Part shown: positions 1 through 9,051 of the stretch, piece after piece | How the letters are laid out: the number at the start of each line of letters is the position of its first letter | How positions within the stretch are numbered: position 1 is the stretch's first letter | Origin: Cupriavidus alkaliphilus | Lineage (GTDB): Bacteria > Pseudomonadota > Gammaproteobacteria > Burkholderiales > Burkholderiaceae | Assembly (NCBI RefSeq): GCF_900094595.1 | Contig: NZ_FMAD01000004.1 | Span: forward strand, 434,001 to 498,000 | Direction of reading: 5' to 3' | DNA: 64,000 bases | Translations under genes and position numbers: made by a program | The notes under the pieces: model-generated | Told to the model about the DNA's origin: nothing | The model's input: the letters and a program-made list of their open reading frames with translations, nothing else | The model's database searches: none

Positions 1-49
1 GCAAGGTCCGGCCGATCGGGCCGGTGGTCAGTCTGGCATCGGGCTTCAT
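1..49 (-). CDS. N-terminus of a MATE-family efflux transporter (cut by window edge)
   Basis: Only the first 16 codons are inside the window, read leftward from an ATG at 49. The predicted start, MKPDARLTTGPIGRTL, has the short polar lead and the 'LT-x-GPI-x-R-x-L' pattern that opens many MATE (NorM/DinF-like) multidrug/sodium antiporters just before the first membrane helix. No clear ribosome binding site is visible upstream. The call rests on this short motif alone, so any membrane protein with a similar leader is possible. It is divergent from the MHYT gene. Confidence 0.4.
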   Translation of the reverse strand, partial: MKPDARLTTGPIGRTL

Positions 50-306
50 GGGGCGTCGGCTGGCGGAAATCCGCCCAGTCTATGCCTGCCTACAGGGCGC
101 TTCAAGCACGCCAGGCTGCGTCTCGCGCCGTTTTTTACCTGAATGAGTTATTTTCCGGCGATGGCCGGCGACCCCATACTCCGCAAGGGACCAGCGCGTC
201 CCGGGCCGGCTGCCGGACGGTGATATCCGGGATTGTTCGGGCTTATCCGGATGGATCCGACCTGCGCGAGCGCCTTCCGTCGCTGTCAAAACAAGGAGGT
301 GGGGTC

Positions 307-1101
307 ATGTTTGTCGGTTTCGAGCCTGTTGCCGGCGCCCTGGTGCCGTTTGCCTATGACTGGCCGATGGTGGGCCTGTCTTTCCTGATCTCGGTGTGCG
401 GCGCCTACGTCGGCCTGCGCTGGTCGCGCCGGGTGCGACAGCCCGACGGGCGCCTGGACGTCGACCGGCTGCTGTGCGCCAGCGTGGCGCTGGGCGGCGG
501 CGCGGTCTGGTCGATGCATTTCATCGGCATGGTCGCCTACCAGACCCCGACCCACCGCGAGTTCGGGCTGTTCACCACGCTGGCCTCGCTGCTGGTGGTG
601 ATGGTGCTGGCCGGCGCGGGCCTGGCAATCGCGTCGCGGCCGCGCGGCAGCCGTACCGGCAACGTGGTGCAGGGCGGCGTACTGACCGGACTGGGCGTGG
701 TGGCGATGCACTACACCGGCATGGCGGCGATCCGCTCCAATACCCGCTTCGACTGGGATCTCGCCATCATCGGGCTGTCGGTGGTGATCGCGGTGGTGGT
801 GTCGGTGGTGGCGCTGTGGCTGGCCGTCACGGTGAAGACCGGCGGCAAGCAGCTGGCGGCGGCCGTGGTGATGGGAGTGGCAGTCTGCGGCATGCACTAC
901 ACCGGCATGTCGGCCGGCACCATGATCTGCACCAGCCCGACCTACGCGCCCAGCCTGTTTGCGATCGAGGGCGACAGCATCGGCTATGCGGTGTTCGGGC
1001 TGAGCCTGATCACGCTGCTGGTGATCCTGGTGGTGGAGGCCACGCGCACCGGCGCCGTGGCCGGAACCCCCGCCATGGCACGCACCCGCGATTCCGCCTG
1101 A
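307..1101 (+). CDS. MHYT-domain integral membrane sensor protein, no output domain
   Basis: Predicted 264-residue membrane protein with about seven hydrophobic helices. It carries three diagnostic motifs: MHFIGM near residue 70, MHYTGM near residue 136 and MHYTGM near residue 198. MHYT domains are proposed to bind a metal (copper suggested) and to sense oxygen, CO or NO in the membrane; this is a family hypothesis, not shown here. Most MHYT proteins carry a GGDEF/EAL or kinase domain behind the helices. This one stops after the seventh helix with a short polar tail. The ATG at 307 was chosen because AAGGAGGTGGGGTC lies immediately upstream; a longer open frame to 82 has no such signal. It lies 1.6 kb from a terminal oxidase operon. 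Confidence 0.85.
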   Translation: MFVGFEPVAGALVPFAYDWPMVGLSFLISVCGAYVGLRWSRRVRQPDGRLDVDRLLCASVALGGGAVWSMHFIGMVAYQTPTHREFGLFTTLASLLVVMVLAGAGLAIASRPRGSRTGNVVQGGVLTGLGVVAMHYTGMAAIRSNTRFDWDLAIIGLSVVIAVVVSVVALWLAVTVKTGGKQLAAAVVMGVAVCGMHYTGMSAGTMICTSPTYAPSLFAIEGDSIGYAVFGLSLITLLVILVVEATRTGAVAGTPAMARTRDSA

Positions 1102-1231
1102 CCGCGGACGAACGGGCCGGCGCCCAGCGCGCCCGTTCCCGCACATTCCTGGCGGGCCGGCACCCGGCGCGCTGCATGAACGCGGCGGCCGGGTTAAGCT
1201 TGCGGTTTCACCGCCCACCAGGAGAACACGC

Positions 1232-2659
1232 ATGTACCAGGATCTCGCCCTCTATATCGACGGGGAATTCATCAAGGGAGGCGACCGGCGCGAGCAGGAG
1301 GTCATCAACCCGGCCACGCAGGAAGTGCTGGGCCAGCTGCCGCACGCCACGCGCGCCGACCTGGACCGCGCCCTGGCCGCCGCGCAGCGCGCCTTCGAAA
1401 CCTGGAAGAAGACCTCGCCGCTGGAGCGCGGCAAGATTCTGCGCCGCGTCGGCGAGCTCGCCCGTGAGCGCGCCCGCGACATCGGCCGCAATATCACGCT
1501 GGACCAGGGCAAGCCGCTGGCTGAGGCAGTCGGCGAGATCATGGTCTGCGCCGAGCACGCCGACTGGCACGCGGAGGAATGCCGCCGCATCTACGGCCGC
1601 GTGATCCCGCCGCGCCAGCCCAATGTGCGCCAGCTGGTGGTGCGCGAGCCGATCGGCGTCTGCGCCGCGTTCACGCCGTGGAATTTCCCCTTCAACCAGG
1701 CCATCCGCAAGATCGTCGCCGCGGTGGGCGCGGGCTGCACGCTGATCCTGAAGGGACCGGAGGACTCGCCCAGCGCGGTGGTGGCGCTGGCGCAGCTGTT
1801 TCACGATGCCGGCCTGCCCCCGGGCGTGCTCAACATCGTCTGGGGCGTGCCGGCCGAGGTCTCGACCTACCTGATCGAATCGCCGATCGTGCGCAAGATC
1901 TCCTTCACCGGCTCGGTGCCGGTGGGCAAGCAGCTGGCGGCGCTGGCCGGCGCGCACATGAAGCGCGTGACCATGGAGCTGGGCGGGCATTCGCCGGTGC
2001 TGGTGTTCGACGATGCCGACATCGACCCGGCCGCCGAGATGCTGGCGCGCTTCAAGCTGCGCAACGCCGGCCAGGTGTGCGTGTCGCCCACGCGCTTCTA
2101 CGTCCAGGAGAAGGCCTATGACCGCTTCCTGGCGCGCTTTACCGAGGTGATCGGCTCGATCAAGGTCGGCAACGGCCTGGAAGACGGCACCCAGATGGGC
2201 CCGCTGGCGCATGAGCGCCGCGTGCTGTCGATGGAGCAGTTCCTCGACGATGCCAGCCAGCGTGGCGGCAAGGTGGTGGCGGGCGGCTCGCGCCTGGGTG
2301 ACAAGGGATACTTCTTCGCCCCCACCGTGGTCACCGACCTGCCCGACGACTCGCGCCTGATGACCGACGAGCCGTTCGGCCCGGTAGCGCCGGTGACGCG
2401 CTTCAAGGACACCGCCGAGGTGCTGCGCCGCGCCAACAGCCTGCCCTTCGGCCTGGCATCGTATGTGTTCACCAACTCGCTGAAGACCGCGACCGAGGTG
2501 TCGAATGGCCTCGAAGCCGGCATGGTCAACATCAACCACTTCGGCATGGCGCTGGCCGAGACCCCGTTCGGCGGCATCAAGGATTCGGGCATCGGCAGCG
2601 AAGGCGGCCTGGAGACCTTCGACGGCTACCTGGTGACCAAGTTCATCACCCAGGCCTGA
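1232..2659 (+). CDS. NAD(P)-dependent aldehyde dehydrogenase, succinate-semialdehyde dehydrogenase type
   Basis: 475-residue protein of the aldehyde dehydrogenase superfamily, full length for the class. The general base is Glu249 in MELGGHSP and the catalytic thiol is Cys283 in NAGQVC. The N-terminal Rossmann part has the [10 protein letters not shown] segment that contacts the cofactor. It oxidises an aldehyde to the acid; similarity to GabD/SSADH-type enzymes suggests succinate semialdehyde or a related short semialdehyde, but substrate cannot be fixed from sequence. AGGAG lies 7 bases before the ATG. It is monocistronic: the next gene is convergent, with a GC-rich hairpin between them. Confidence 0.85.
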   Translation: MYQDLALYIDGEFIKGGDRREQEVINPATQEVLGQLPHATRADLDRALAAAQRAFETWKKTSPLERGKILRRVGELARERARDIGRNITLDQGKPLAEAVGEIMVCAEHADWHAEECRRIYGRVIPPRQPNVRQLVVREPIGVCAAFTPWNFPFNQAIRKIVAAVGAGCTLILKGPEDSPSAVVALAQLFHDAGLPPGVLNIVWGVPAEVSTYLIESPIVRKISFTGSVPVGKQLAALAGAHMKRVTMELGGHSPVLVFDDADIDPAAEMLARFKLRNAGQVCVSPTRFYVQEKAYDRFLARFTEVIGSIKVGNGLEDGTQMGPLAHERRVLSMEQFLDDASQRGGKVVAGGSRLGDKGYFFAPTVVTDLPDDSRLMTDEPFGPVAPVTRFKDTAEVLRRANSLPFGLASYVFTNSLKTATEVSNGLEAGMVNINHFGMALAETPFGGIKDSGIGSEGGLETFDGYLVTKFITQA

Positions 2660-2686
2660 GCGCCCGGGCACCGTCCAAGGCGGCGT

Positions 2687-2716
2687 GCCGCCGGCTCCCT
2701 CCCCGGGGCCGGCGGC
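2687..2716. terminator. GC-rich hairpin between convergent genes
   Basis: Perfect 9-bp arms GCCGCCGGC (2687-2695) and GCCGGCGGC (2708-2716) with a 12-base loop sit in the 66-base gap between the convergent aldehyde dehydrogenase and oxidase operon. There is no T-tract on either side, so it may act with Rho or as an mRNA 3'-end stabiliser rather than a classical intrinsic terminator. Confidence 0.4.
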
Positions 2717-2725
2717 GCCTCCCCG

Positions 2726-3100
2726 TCAGCGGAAGAAGATGCCGCGCGTCAGGAACGTATGATTCGCTTCTTCCGCCATCAGCCAGACCAGCACCAGCAG
2801 GCACAGCGGCGGGATCAGGATGGCGCAGATCAGCGCCATGCGCTCCCATGCCATGTGCATGAACACCGCCACGATCAACCCGGCCTTCAGCGACATGAAC
2901 AGCAGGATCAGGGTCCAGCGCAGGTAGCCGCTGACATGGAAGTAATCGACCATGTACGACAGCGCGGACAGCACGAACAGCAGCAGCCAGATCTTCAGGT
3001 ACAGCCCGATCGGATGCTGCTGGCCGTGGTGCGCGGCGTCCCCGCCAGCGGCATGCGCAGGCGTTGCAGGCGCCGCGGGGGTTGCAGGGTTCGATGCCAT
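2726..3100 (-). CDS. Cytochrome c oxidase subunit IV family protein (CyoD/CtaF-like)
   Basis: 124-residue small subunit with a polar, Ala/Pro/His-rich N-terminus of about 30 residues and three predicted membrane helices. The second helix ends with the typical MHMAWE segment. Subunit IV proteins of bacterial heme-copper oxidases help assemble or stabilise the complex and are not catalytic. It is the last gene of the oxidase operon, 8 bases after subunit III. The ATG at 3100 follows a GAGGGTGG-like ribosome site. Confidence 0.85.
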   Translation of the reverse strand: MASNPATPAAPATPAHAAGGDAAHHGQQHPIGLYLKIWLLLFVLSALSYMVDYFHVSGYLRWTLILLFMSLKAGLIVAVFMHMAWERMALICAILIPPLCLLVLVWLMAEEANHTFLTRGIFFR

Positions 3101-3108
3101 GGCCACCC

Positions 3109-3825
3109 TCACCAGAGATAGAACAGCGCAAAGATGAACACCCATACCAGGTCGACGAAGTGCCAGTACAGGCCGGCAATCTCGACGATCTGGTAGTTGC
3201 CGGTCGCTTCGTAGCGCCCGCGCAGCACGCGCGTGGCCACCACCAGCAGGTAGATCACGCCGCATGACACATGCAGGCCGTGGAAGCCCGTGATCATGAA
3301 GAAGGTGGAGCCGAACTGCGCCGCCCCCATCGGGTTGCCCCACGGCCGCACGCCCTCGTCGACGATCAGCTTGGTCCATTCGAAGGCCTGCATGCCGACG
3401 AACAGCGCGCCGAACGCCGCGGTGATGAACATCAGCGTCGCGCATTCGCGGCGCGCGCGGCGGTAGGCAAAGTTGACCGCCATCGCCATGGTGCCGCTGC
3501 TGGTGATCAGCACGAAGGTCATGATGGCGATCAGCAGCAGCGGGATGTCGGCGCCGCCCACGTGCAGCGCGAACACCTCGCTCGGGTTGGGCCACGGCAC
3601 CGTGGTCGACATGCGCACGGTCATGTAGCCGGTCAGGAAGCAGCTGAAGACGAAGGTGTCGGACAGCAGGAAGATCCACATCATCGCCTTGCCCCACGAC
3701 ACCTTGAAGGCCTGCTGGTCCGCCGACCAGTCGGCCAGCATGCCGCGCACGCCGCCGAGCGGCGGCGCGGGCGGCGCGGGCGCGACCGCGGGGGCGGCCG
3801 ATGGTGAAGACAGTTGCGTGGACAT
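3109..3825 (-). CDS. ctaE: Cytochrome c oxidase subunit III
   Basis: 238 residues. After a 30-residue Ala/Pro-rich leader come about five to six helices with COX3 landmarks: DWSADQQAF..WGKAMMW in the first helix region, FEWTKLI, GFHGLHV and the C-terminal YWHFVDLVWVFIFALFYLW. Subunit III stabilises proton uptake into subunit I. It has the WHFVDLVW end typical of the full-size short form. AAGGAGG lies 5 bases before the ATG at 3825. A second subunit-III-like gene stands directly upstream, so the operon codes two COX3 proteins. Confidence 0.9.
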   Translation of the reverse strand: MSTQLSSPSAAPAVAPAPPAPPLGGVRGMLADWSADQQAFKVSWGKAMMWIFLLSDTFVFSCFLTGYMTVRMSTTVPWPNPSEVFALHVGGADIPLLLIAIMTFVLITSSGTMAMAVNFAYRRARRECATLMFITAAFGALFVGMQAFEWTKLIVDEGVRPWGNPMGAAQFGSTFFMITGFHGLHVSCGVIYLLVVATRVLRGRYEATGNYQIVEIAGLYWHFVDLVWVFIFALFYLW

Positions 3826-3848
3826 GCCGGTCCTCCTTGCCGCCGGCG

Positions 3849-4496
3849 CTAGGCCGTGCCGCAGATGTAGCGCACCAGTTCGGGCGTGAGCCATCCCAGC
3901 GCCGCCAGCAGCACCGCCCACACCGCCAGCAGGAAATGCCAGTAGCGCGCGCACAGCCGCAGGCGCAGCACCGCGGCCTCGCCGCTGCCGCGCGCCGTCA
4001 TGGCGAAGCCCCAGCCAGCCAGGCCGCCCAGCACGTGCAGCCCGTGCATCGCGGTCAGCAGGTAGAAGAAGCTGCCGGCCGGATTGCCGGCCGGCATCAC
4101 CTGCATCGCGCCGAGCGCCTGCCATGCCCACAGCTGCGAGGCGACGAAAGCGGCCGCCCCCAGCCCGCCCAGGCGCAGCGCGCGCCTGGCCGCGGCCATC
4201 TCGCCCCGGCCCGCCGCGCGCGAGGCCACCGCCATCGCCACACTGCCCGCGGCCAGCAGCGCGGTCGACAGCCATACCTGCCACGGCAGCGCGATGCGGT
4301 GCCAGTCGGGGCTGTCCATGCGCAGCGCGTAGGCCGTCAGGAACAGCGCGAACAGCGACGTGACCACGCCCATGAACACCCACAGGCCGATGCTGGCGGG
4401 TGCGCGGCGCTGCGGATGGCGGTTGGCGGCGTTCTCGCCGGACGGGTTGCCGCCGAAGTCGTCGCGGCTGACCTTGTAGACGGCGTCGGCGTTCAT
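3849..4496 (-). CDS. Second cytochrome c oxidase subunit III-like protein
   Basis: 215 residues with about six membrane helices. COX3-type landmarks include GLWVFMGV in helix 1, MHGLHVLGG in the middle and the closing ARYWHFLLAVWAVLLAAL. The WHFVDLVW motif of canonical subunit III is altered to WHFLLAVW, which marks it as a divergent paralogue. Its ATG overlaps the stop of subunit I in an ATGA, so the two are translationally coupled. Paired COX3-like genes are also known in the alternative coxMNOP oxidase cluster of Bradyrhizobium as I recall it; the parallel is family knowledge, not a search result. Confidence 0.8.
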   Translation of the reverse strand: MNADAVYKVSRDDFGGNPSGENAANRHPQRRAPASIGLWVFMGVVTSLFALFLTAYALRMDSPDWHRIALPWQVWLSTALLAAGSVAMAVASRAAGRGEMAAARRALRLGGLGAAAFVASQLWAWQALGAMQVMPAGNPAGSFFYLLTAMHGLHVLGGLAGWGFAMTARGSGEAAVLRLRLCARYWHFLLAVWAVLLAALGWLTPELVRYICGTA

Positions 4497-6250
4497 GCTA
4501 CGGCTCCACGGCTGGCGTGCGGTTCAGGCTCCGGCCCGCCTTCTTCCGGCGGCGCGTTCTGGGCGATAAAGTCGTCGCGCGCGCCCGGCACGCTGTAGGC
4601 ATAGGCCCAGCGGTACACCACCGGCAGGTGCGGGCCCCAGTTGCCGTGCGCGGGCGGGGTCTGCGGCGTCTGCCATTCCAGCGAGGCCGCGCGCCACGGG
4701 TTGCCATCGGCCTTGCGCCCGTGCCGCAGGCTCCAGAACAGGTTGAAGACAAAGATCAGCTGCGCCGTGGCGACCACGAACGCGGCCACCGAGATATACA
4801 TGTTCATCACATGCGCGGATTCCGGGATAAAGGCGTAGTTCTCCCAGGCGTAGTAGCGCCGCGGCATGCCGAGCACGCCCAGGTAGTGCATCGGGAAGAA
4901 GATGGCATAGGTGCCGACGAAGGTCACCCAGAAGTGGATGTTGCCCATCCTGTCGTCCAGCATCCGCCCCGTCACCTTGGGATACCAGTGGTAGAGCCCG
5001 CCGAACACCACCAGGATCGGCGACACGCCCATCACCATGTGGAAGTGCGCCACCACGAAGTAGGTATTCGACAGCGGGATATCGACGCTGACGTTGCCCA
5101 GGAACAGCCCGGTCAGCCCGCCGATGATGAAAGTGCTGATGAAGGCGATGGCGAACAGCATCGGCACGGTGAAATGGATATCGCCGCGCCATAGCGTGAT
5201 GACCCAGTTGTAGACCTTGATCGCGGTCGGGATCGCGATGATCAGCGTGGTGGTGGCGAAGAAGAAGCCGAAATACGGGTTCATGCCGCTGACGAACATA
5301 TGGTGCGCCCACACCACCACCGACAGCACGCCGATCGCCAGGATCGCCCAGACCATGGTGCGGTAGCCGAAGATGCTCTTGCGCGAATGCACGCTGATCA
5401 GGTCCGAGACGATGCCGAAGGCCGGCAGCGCGACGATATAGACCTCGGGGTGGCCGAAGAACCAGAACAGGTGCTGGAACAGCAGCGGGCTGCCGCCCTT
5501 GTACTGCAGCTGCTGCCCCATCGACACCATCGCCGGCATGAAGAAGCTGGTGCCCATGGTCTTGTCGAGCAGCATCATCACCGCCGACACGAACAGCGCC
5601 GGAAACGCCAGCAGCGCGAGGATGGTCGCCATGAAGATGCCCCACACCGACAGCGGCATGCGCAGCAGCGTCATGCCCTCGGTGCGCGCCTGCAGCACGG
5701 TGGTGACGTAGTTGAGCCCGCCCATCGTCGCCGCGACAATGAAGATCGCCAGCGATACCAGCATCAGGATGATGCCCCAGTCGTGCCCCGGCGTGCCGGG
5801 CAGGATGGCCTGCGGCGGATACAGCGTCCAGCCCGCGCCGGTGGGCCCGCCCGGCACGAAGAAGCTGGCCAGCAGCACGATCACCGACAGCAGGTAGACC
5901 CAGAAGCTGAGCATGTTGAGGAAGGGGAACACCATGTCGCGTGCCCCCACCATCAGCGGGATCAGGTAGTTGCCGAAACCGCCCAGGAACAGCGCGGTCA
6001 GCAGGTAGATCACCATGATCATGCCGTGCATGGTGACGAACTGGTAGTAGCGGTTGACGTCGATAAACTCGAAGCGGCCCGGGAAGCCCAGCTGCATGCG
6101 CATCAGGTTCGACAGCGCCACGCCCACCAGGCCCACCACGATCGCCACGATGGTGTATTGCACGGCGATGACCTTGTGGTCCTGGCTCCAGACATAGCGC
6201 GTCCAGAAGCTCTGCGGCGCATGATGGGCGGCGTCATCGGCGTAGGCCAT
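4493..6250 (-). CDS. ctaD: Cytochrome c oxidase subunit I (caa3-type)
   Basis: 585 residues, twelve-helix heme-copper oxidase catalytic subunit that reduces O2 to water at the heme a3/CuB centre and pumps protons. Visible landmarks are the heme ligand in MHGMIMV, GHPEVY (CuB histidine, D-channel glutamate and cross-linked tyrosine), WAHHMF (CuB histidine pair) and VVAHFHMVMG (heme a and a3 ligands). Glu in GHPEVY places it in the A1 pumping type. The tail is hydrophilic and Pro-rich, as in caa3 enzymes. The ATG at 6250 has GAGGAG upstream, and the gene lies 10 bases behind subunit II. Confidence 0.95.
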   Translation of the reverse strand: MAYADDAAHHAPQSFWTRYVWSQDHKVIAVQYTIVAIVVGLVGVALSNLMRMQLGFPGRFEFIDVNRYYQFVTMHGMIMVIYLLTALFLGGFGNYLIPLMVGARDMVFPFLNMLSFWVYLLSVIVLLASFFVPGGPTGAGWTLYPPQAILPGTPGHDWGIILMLVSLAIFIVAATMGGLNYVTTVLQARTEGMTLLRMPLSVWGIFMATILALLAFPALFVSAVMMLLDKTMGTSFFMPAMVSMGQQLQYKGGSPLLFQHLFWFFGHPEVYIVALPAFGIVSDLISVHSRKSIFGYRTMVWAILAIGVLSVVVWAHHMFVSGMNPYFGFFFATTTLIIAIPTAIKVYNWVITLWRGDIHFTVPMLFAIAFISTFIIGGLTGLFLGNVSVDIPLSNTYFVVAHFHMVMGVSPILVVFGGLYHWYPKVTGRMLDDRMGNIHFWVTFVGTYAIFFPMHYLGVLGMPRRYYAWENYAFIPESAHVMNMYISVAAFVVATAQLIFVFNLFWSLRHGRKADGNPWRAASLEWQTPQTPPAHGNWGPHLPVVYRWAYAYSVPGARDDFIAQNAPPEEGGPEPEPHASRGAVA

Positions 6251-6260
6251 GCGGGTCTCC

Positions 6261-7619
6261 TCACTGGCGCGGCGGCGCGGGCGCAGCCGTGGGCGGCACC
6301 GCGACGGCCGTCGAAGTGGTATAGGTGCCGGACGCGGCGCCGGCCGTGGCCGCGGGTGCTGCCGAACCCGCCGCCGCGGTCGTGGCGGCGCTGGTGGCGG
6401 CTGCTGGCCCCGGCGGCACGTCCGCGGGAGCGACCGGCGCCACCGTGCCGGCGTCGGCCGCGCCGCTGCTGACCGACTTGATATACGCGGTCAGCGCCGC
6501 GACCTCGTCGTCGCTGATCGGCACCTTCGGCATCACCGGACCGTAGCCCTTGACCAGCCGCGCATGCGGGTCCGCAATCTCCTTGTGCAGGAAGGCATCG
6601 TCCACCCTGGCGCTGCTGCCGTCGGCAAAGCTTTCGGTCTTGCCGTACAGTCCCTTCCAGGTCGGCCCCACGCCCGGATTGCCGTCGATGCTGTGGCAGC
6701 CGACGCAGCCCTTGCTCTGCGCCAGCGCGCGGCCCTTCTCGATGGTGCCGGCCGCGCCCGCGGCACCTGGCGCTGCCGCGGCCATCGCAGCGGGTGGCGC
6801 CGCGGCCTTCGCCAGCGTCATGGCAAAGGTCTGCTGCTTTGCCAGCCACGCCTCGAACGCGGCCGGCTCTTCCACCACCACCGTGCCGCGCATGTTGTAA
6901 TGCCCCACGCCGCACAGCTGCGCGCACAGGATGTCGAAGCGTCCCGTCTGCGTCGGCGTGAACCAGAATGACGTCACCATGCCCGGCACCATATTCATGC
7001 GCGCGCGGAACGGCGGCACGTAGAAGTCATGCAGCACGTCCTTGGAGCGCAGCAGCACCTTGACCGGCTGGTTCAGCGGCAGGTGCACCTCCGGGCCGAC
7101 GATAACGATGTTGTCGAGCCCGCGCGGATCGTCCGGGTCCAGCCCGAGCGGATTGGCGCCGGTGACGAAGCGCGCGTCGGAAGCGCCCAGCTGCCCGCTC
7201 TTGCCGGGAAAGCGGAAGGCCCACGACCACTGCTGCCCGACCACTTCCATCACCATCGCCTCGCGCGGCGGGCGCACGTAGTCGGCGTAGACGAACAAAC
7301 CCGGCGCCAGCAGCAAGATCACGCCCAGCGTGGTGCCGCCGATCAGCCACAGTTCCAGCCTGCTGTTTTCGGGGTGATAGGACGCTCGGTGGCCGCTGCC
7401 GCCGTTGGGATGCGGCGCATCATGGCGGAAGCGCCAGACGATGTAGCCGACGAACAGGTTGATGCCGATAAAGAAGATGCCGGTGATGACGAGGGTAATG
7501 GTCAGCGTGTCGTCCATCTGTTTCCAGTTGGACGCCAGCGGCGTTGCCCACCACGGGCTCAGGAAATGGAAGAGCACCGATGCGGCAACCATGACGACGA
7601 GTGCGATGGCCATCGCCAT
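6261..7619 (-). CDS. ctaC: Cytochrome c oxidase subunit II with fused C-terminal cytochrome c
   Basis: 452 residues. Two N-terminal membrane helices are followed by a periplasmic CuA cupredoxin domain whose copper ligands are seen in CAQLCGVGHYNM near residue 213. A class I cytochrome c domain follows with heme motif GCVGCHSIDG near residue 300 and a methionine ligand region around GPVMPKVP. The last 70 residues are a low-complexity Ala/Thr/Pro tail. The fusion defines a caa3-type oxidase that takes electrons from soluble or membrane cytochrome c. I prefer the ATG at 7619, 7-10 bases behind GAGGAGGAGG; a GTG at 7625 is too close to it. First gene of the operon. Confidence 0.93.
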   Translation of the reverse strand: MAMAIALVVMVAASVLFHFLSPWWATPLASNWKQMDDTLTITLVITGIFFIGINLFVGYIVWRFRHDAPHPNGGSGHRASYHPENSRLELWLIGGTTLGVILLLAPGLFVYADYVRPPREAMVMEVVGQQWSWAFRFPGKSGQLGASDARFVTGANPLGLDPDDPRGLDNIVIVGPEVHLPLNQPVKVLLRSKDVLHDFYVPPFRARMNMVPGMVTSFWFTPTQTGRFDILCAQLCGVGHYNMRGTVVVEEPAAFEAWLAKQQTFAMTLAKAAAPPAAMAAAAPGAAGAAGTIEKGRALAQSKGCVGCHSIDGNPGVGPTWKGLYGKTESFADGSSARVDDAFLHKEIADPHARLVKGYGPVMPKVPISDDEVAALTAYIKSVSSGAADAGTVAPVAPADVPPGPAAATSAATTAAAGSAAPAATAGAASGTYTTSTAVAVPPTAAPAPPRQ

Positions 7620-7755
7620 ATCCACCCTCCTCCTCGCGCGCGGCGAGGGATGCGCAAGTCACGCAGGTAGAGATAAGACTAGTGCATGCCGTCAGGTCAC
7701 TGCAAGGCGACACGCCGGCGCATCGGTGTCGCACTGCACAAGCGCGCGCGCAAGG

Positions 7756-7793
7756 AAAAAGCGGCGGCGGGAACCCGTGATCCCCGCCGCCGC
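7756..7793 (-). terminator. Intrinsic terminator of the 7856-8359 membrane gene
   Basis: Perfect 11-bp arms GCGGCGGCGGG (7761-7771) and its complement (7783-7793) enclose an 11-base loop. Read leftward, the stem is followed by TTTTTCCTT (7751-7760). It lies 63 bases beyond the stop of the leftward gene at 7856 and separates it from the oxidase operon, which therefore needs its own promoter between 7620 and 7750. Confidence 0.75.
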
Positions 7794-7855
7794 TGCGGCG
7801 CTTTGTGCCCGGCCGTGTACTGGCCGCGTATCGGCCGCATCCGGCCGGCTTCGGC

Positions 7856-8359
7856 TCAGTGCGACACGTCCTTGCTTTCCAGCTTCCAGTAACACGCCGC
7901 CGCCGCGATGCCGAAAATCAGGTGTCCGACCAAGGTATGCCAGCCGCGCACCTCGACAAACCACGGGAACGCCCGCGTCATCACATAGAAATTGAAGACG
8001 TAGACCACCACCCCGAACACCGCGCCCGCCAGCATGGCCAGGCCCAGGCTGGAATCGAGCGTGAACGGCGCCAGGATTGCCGCCAGGATCATGCCCAGCA
8101 CGGCGCCCAGCACGAAGTGGATCACCAGCGCCGCGGCCACGGTGCCGACGCTGAACAGCGAGGTCTGCAGCACCTCAGGCCCCATCACGATCGCCGCGAT
8201 CATGCGCGTCGCCACCCAGGGGTTCACGCCCGACACCATCGACGACCAGAACAGTTCCAGCACCAGCAGCAACGCGCCCGCCGCCAGGCCCGAAACCGCT
8301 GCCGCGGTCCAGTCCGGCAGGCGCCGCACGTAGTGGTGCGATCGCATGTGAAGTTCCAT
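7856..8359 (-). CDS. Uncharacterised four-helix inner membrane protein
   Basis: 167 residues with four strongly hydrophobic segments (about residues 20-40, 60-85, 90-115 and 135-160) separated by short loops, and no signal peptide or known catalytic motif. GGAGGTGGTT precedes the ATG at 8359. I cannot assign a family with certainty; proteins of this size and shape often sit beside terminal oxidases and are annotated as hypothetical membrane proteins. An own terminator shows it is transcribed apart from the oxidase operon. Confidence 0.75.
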   Translation of the reverse strand: MELHMRSHHYVRRLPDWTAAAVSGLAAGALLLVLELFWSSMVSGVNPWVATRMIAAIVMGPEVLQTSLFSVGTVAAALVIHFVLGAVLGMILAAILAPFTLDSSLGLAMLAGAVFGVVVYVFNFYVMTRAFPWFVEVRGWHTLVGHLIFGIAAAACYWKLESKDVSH

Positions 8360-8641
8360 AACCACCTCCGTCTCTCGTCGGCGGGGCATCGCACGAAAGG
8401 GGAAACACGCCCCGCGTCTCTGCTCAGCATAGGACACGGGTTCAGCGCTTCGAGAGCGGCAAGCCGAAAAAAGGCTCGGATTGCGTACGTCGCGCAACGG
8501 CCCGGCCCGTGCAAGTGCGGGCTCCGATACCTGCCGGGACAAGGACAAGCGCCGCATCGGGGACAATCCCGATGCGCACACCATCCATACGGCACACACT
8601 GCCTATACTGGAATCACAAAAGAGAGAGACAGGAGACCGCC

Positions 8642-8821
8642 ATGCACTTCACCGCGCATGATCTTGTATTCCTGATTCCGATGGCGCTGGTAGGCGTGAT
8701 CGCCATGGGCTCGATCCCGGTGACCGCCAAGTTCCTGCGCATCAGTTGCCGCACCATGGGCGCGCTGATCGGCGCACTGGTCGCGGTGCTGGTGCTGGAG
8801 GCATTACCGCTGCTGATCTGA
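8642..8821 (+). CDS. Small membrane protein, 59 residues
   Basis: Short gene with a good ribosome site (CAGGAGACCGCC then ATG). The product begins MHFTAHDLVFLIPMAL and has two hydrophobic stretches (about residues 8-25 and 38-58) separated by a basic, cysteine-containing turn, so it should be a hairpin in the inner membrane. No family recognised. It is divergent from the four-helix membrane protein and heads a small plus-strand group. Confidence 0.65.
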   Translation: MHFTAHDLVFLIPMALVGVIAMGSIPVTAKFLRISCRTMGALIGALVAVLVLEALPLLI

Positions 8822-8865
8822 CTCCGCTGGGGTCTGCTCGACACCCAGCCGGGAGGAGGGCCGCC

Positions 8866-9030
8866 ATGTCGATCGGCCTGCTTGCCGTCATGATGGCGGC
8901 GTTGCTGTGCATTACCGTATTCTGGGCGCTGTGGCGCTGCAGCCGTCCGCATACGATGCGGTATCGGCGCTGCATGGCGCAGCGTCAGCGCGCGGGGTTG
9001 AGCCGGCACGCGCCGCGCAGGCACGGCTGA
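8866..9030 (+). CDS. Small membrane protein, 54 residues
   Basis: GGGAGGAGGG lies 5 bases before the ATG at 8866. One hydrophobic helix (about residues 3-23) is followed by a very basic Arg/His-rich tail, a positive-inside anchor. Function unknown. It follows the 59-residue gene by 44 bases and stands in the same frame as a downstream hydrolase remnant, separated from it only by its TGA, so the region may be decaying. Confidence 0.5.
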   Translation: MSIGLLAVMMAALLCITVFWALWRCSRPHTMRYRRCMAQRQRAGLSRHAPRRHG

Positions 9031-9051
9031 GCGACCAGCGCCCCCGCGGCG

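Noticed and set aside
80-289. Short minus-strand frame upstream of the MHYT gene
   Set aside because: No ribosome site, no family features; lies in the divergent promoter region of the MATE-like and MHYT genes.
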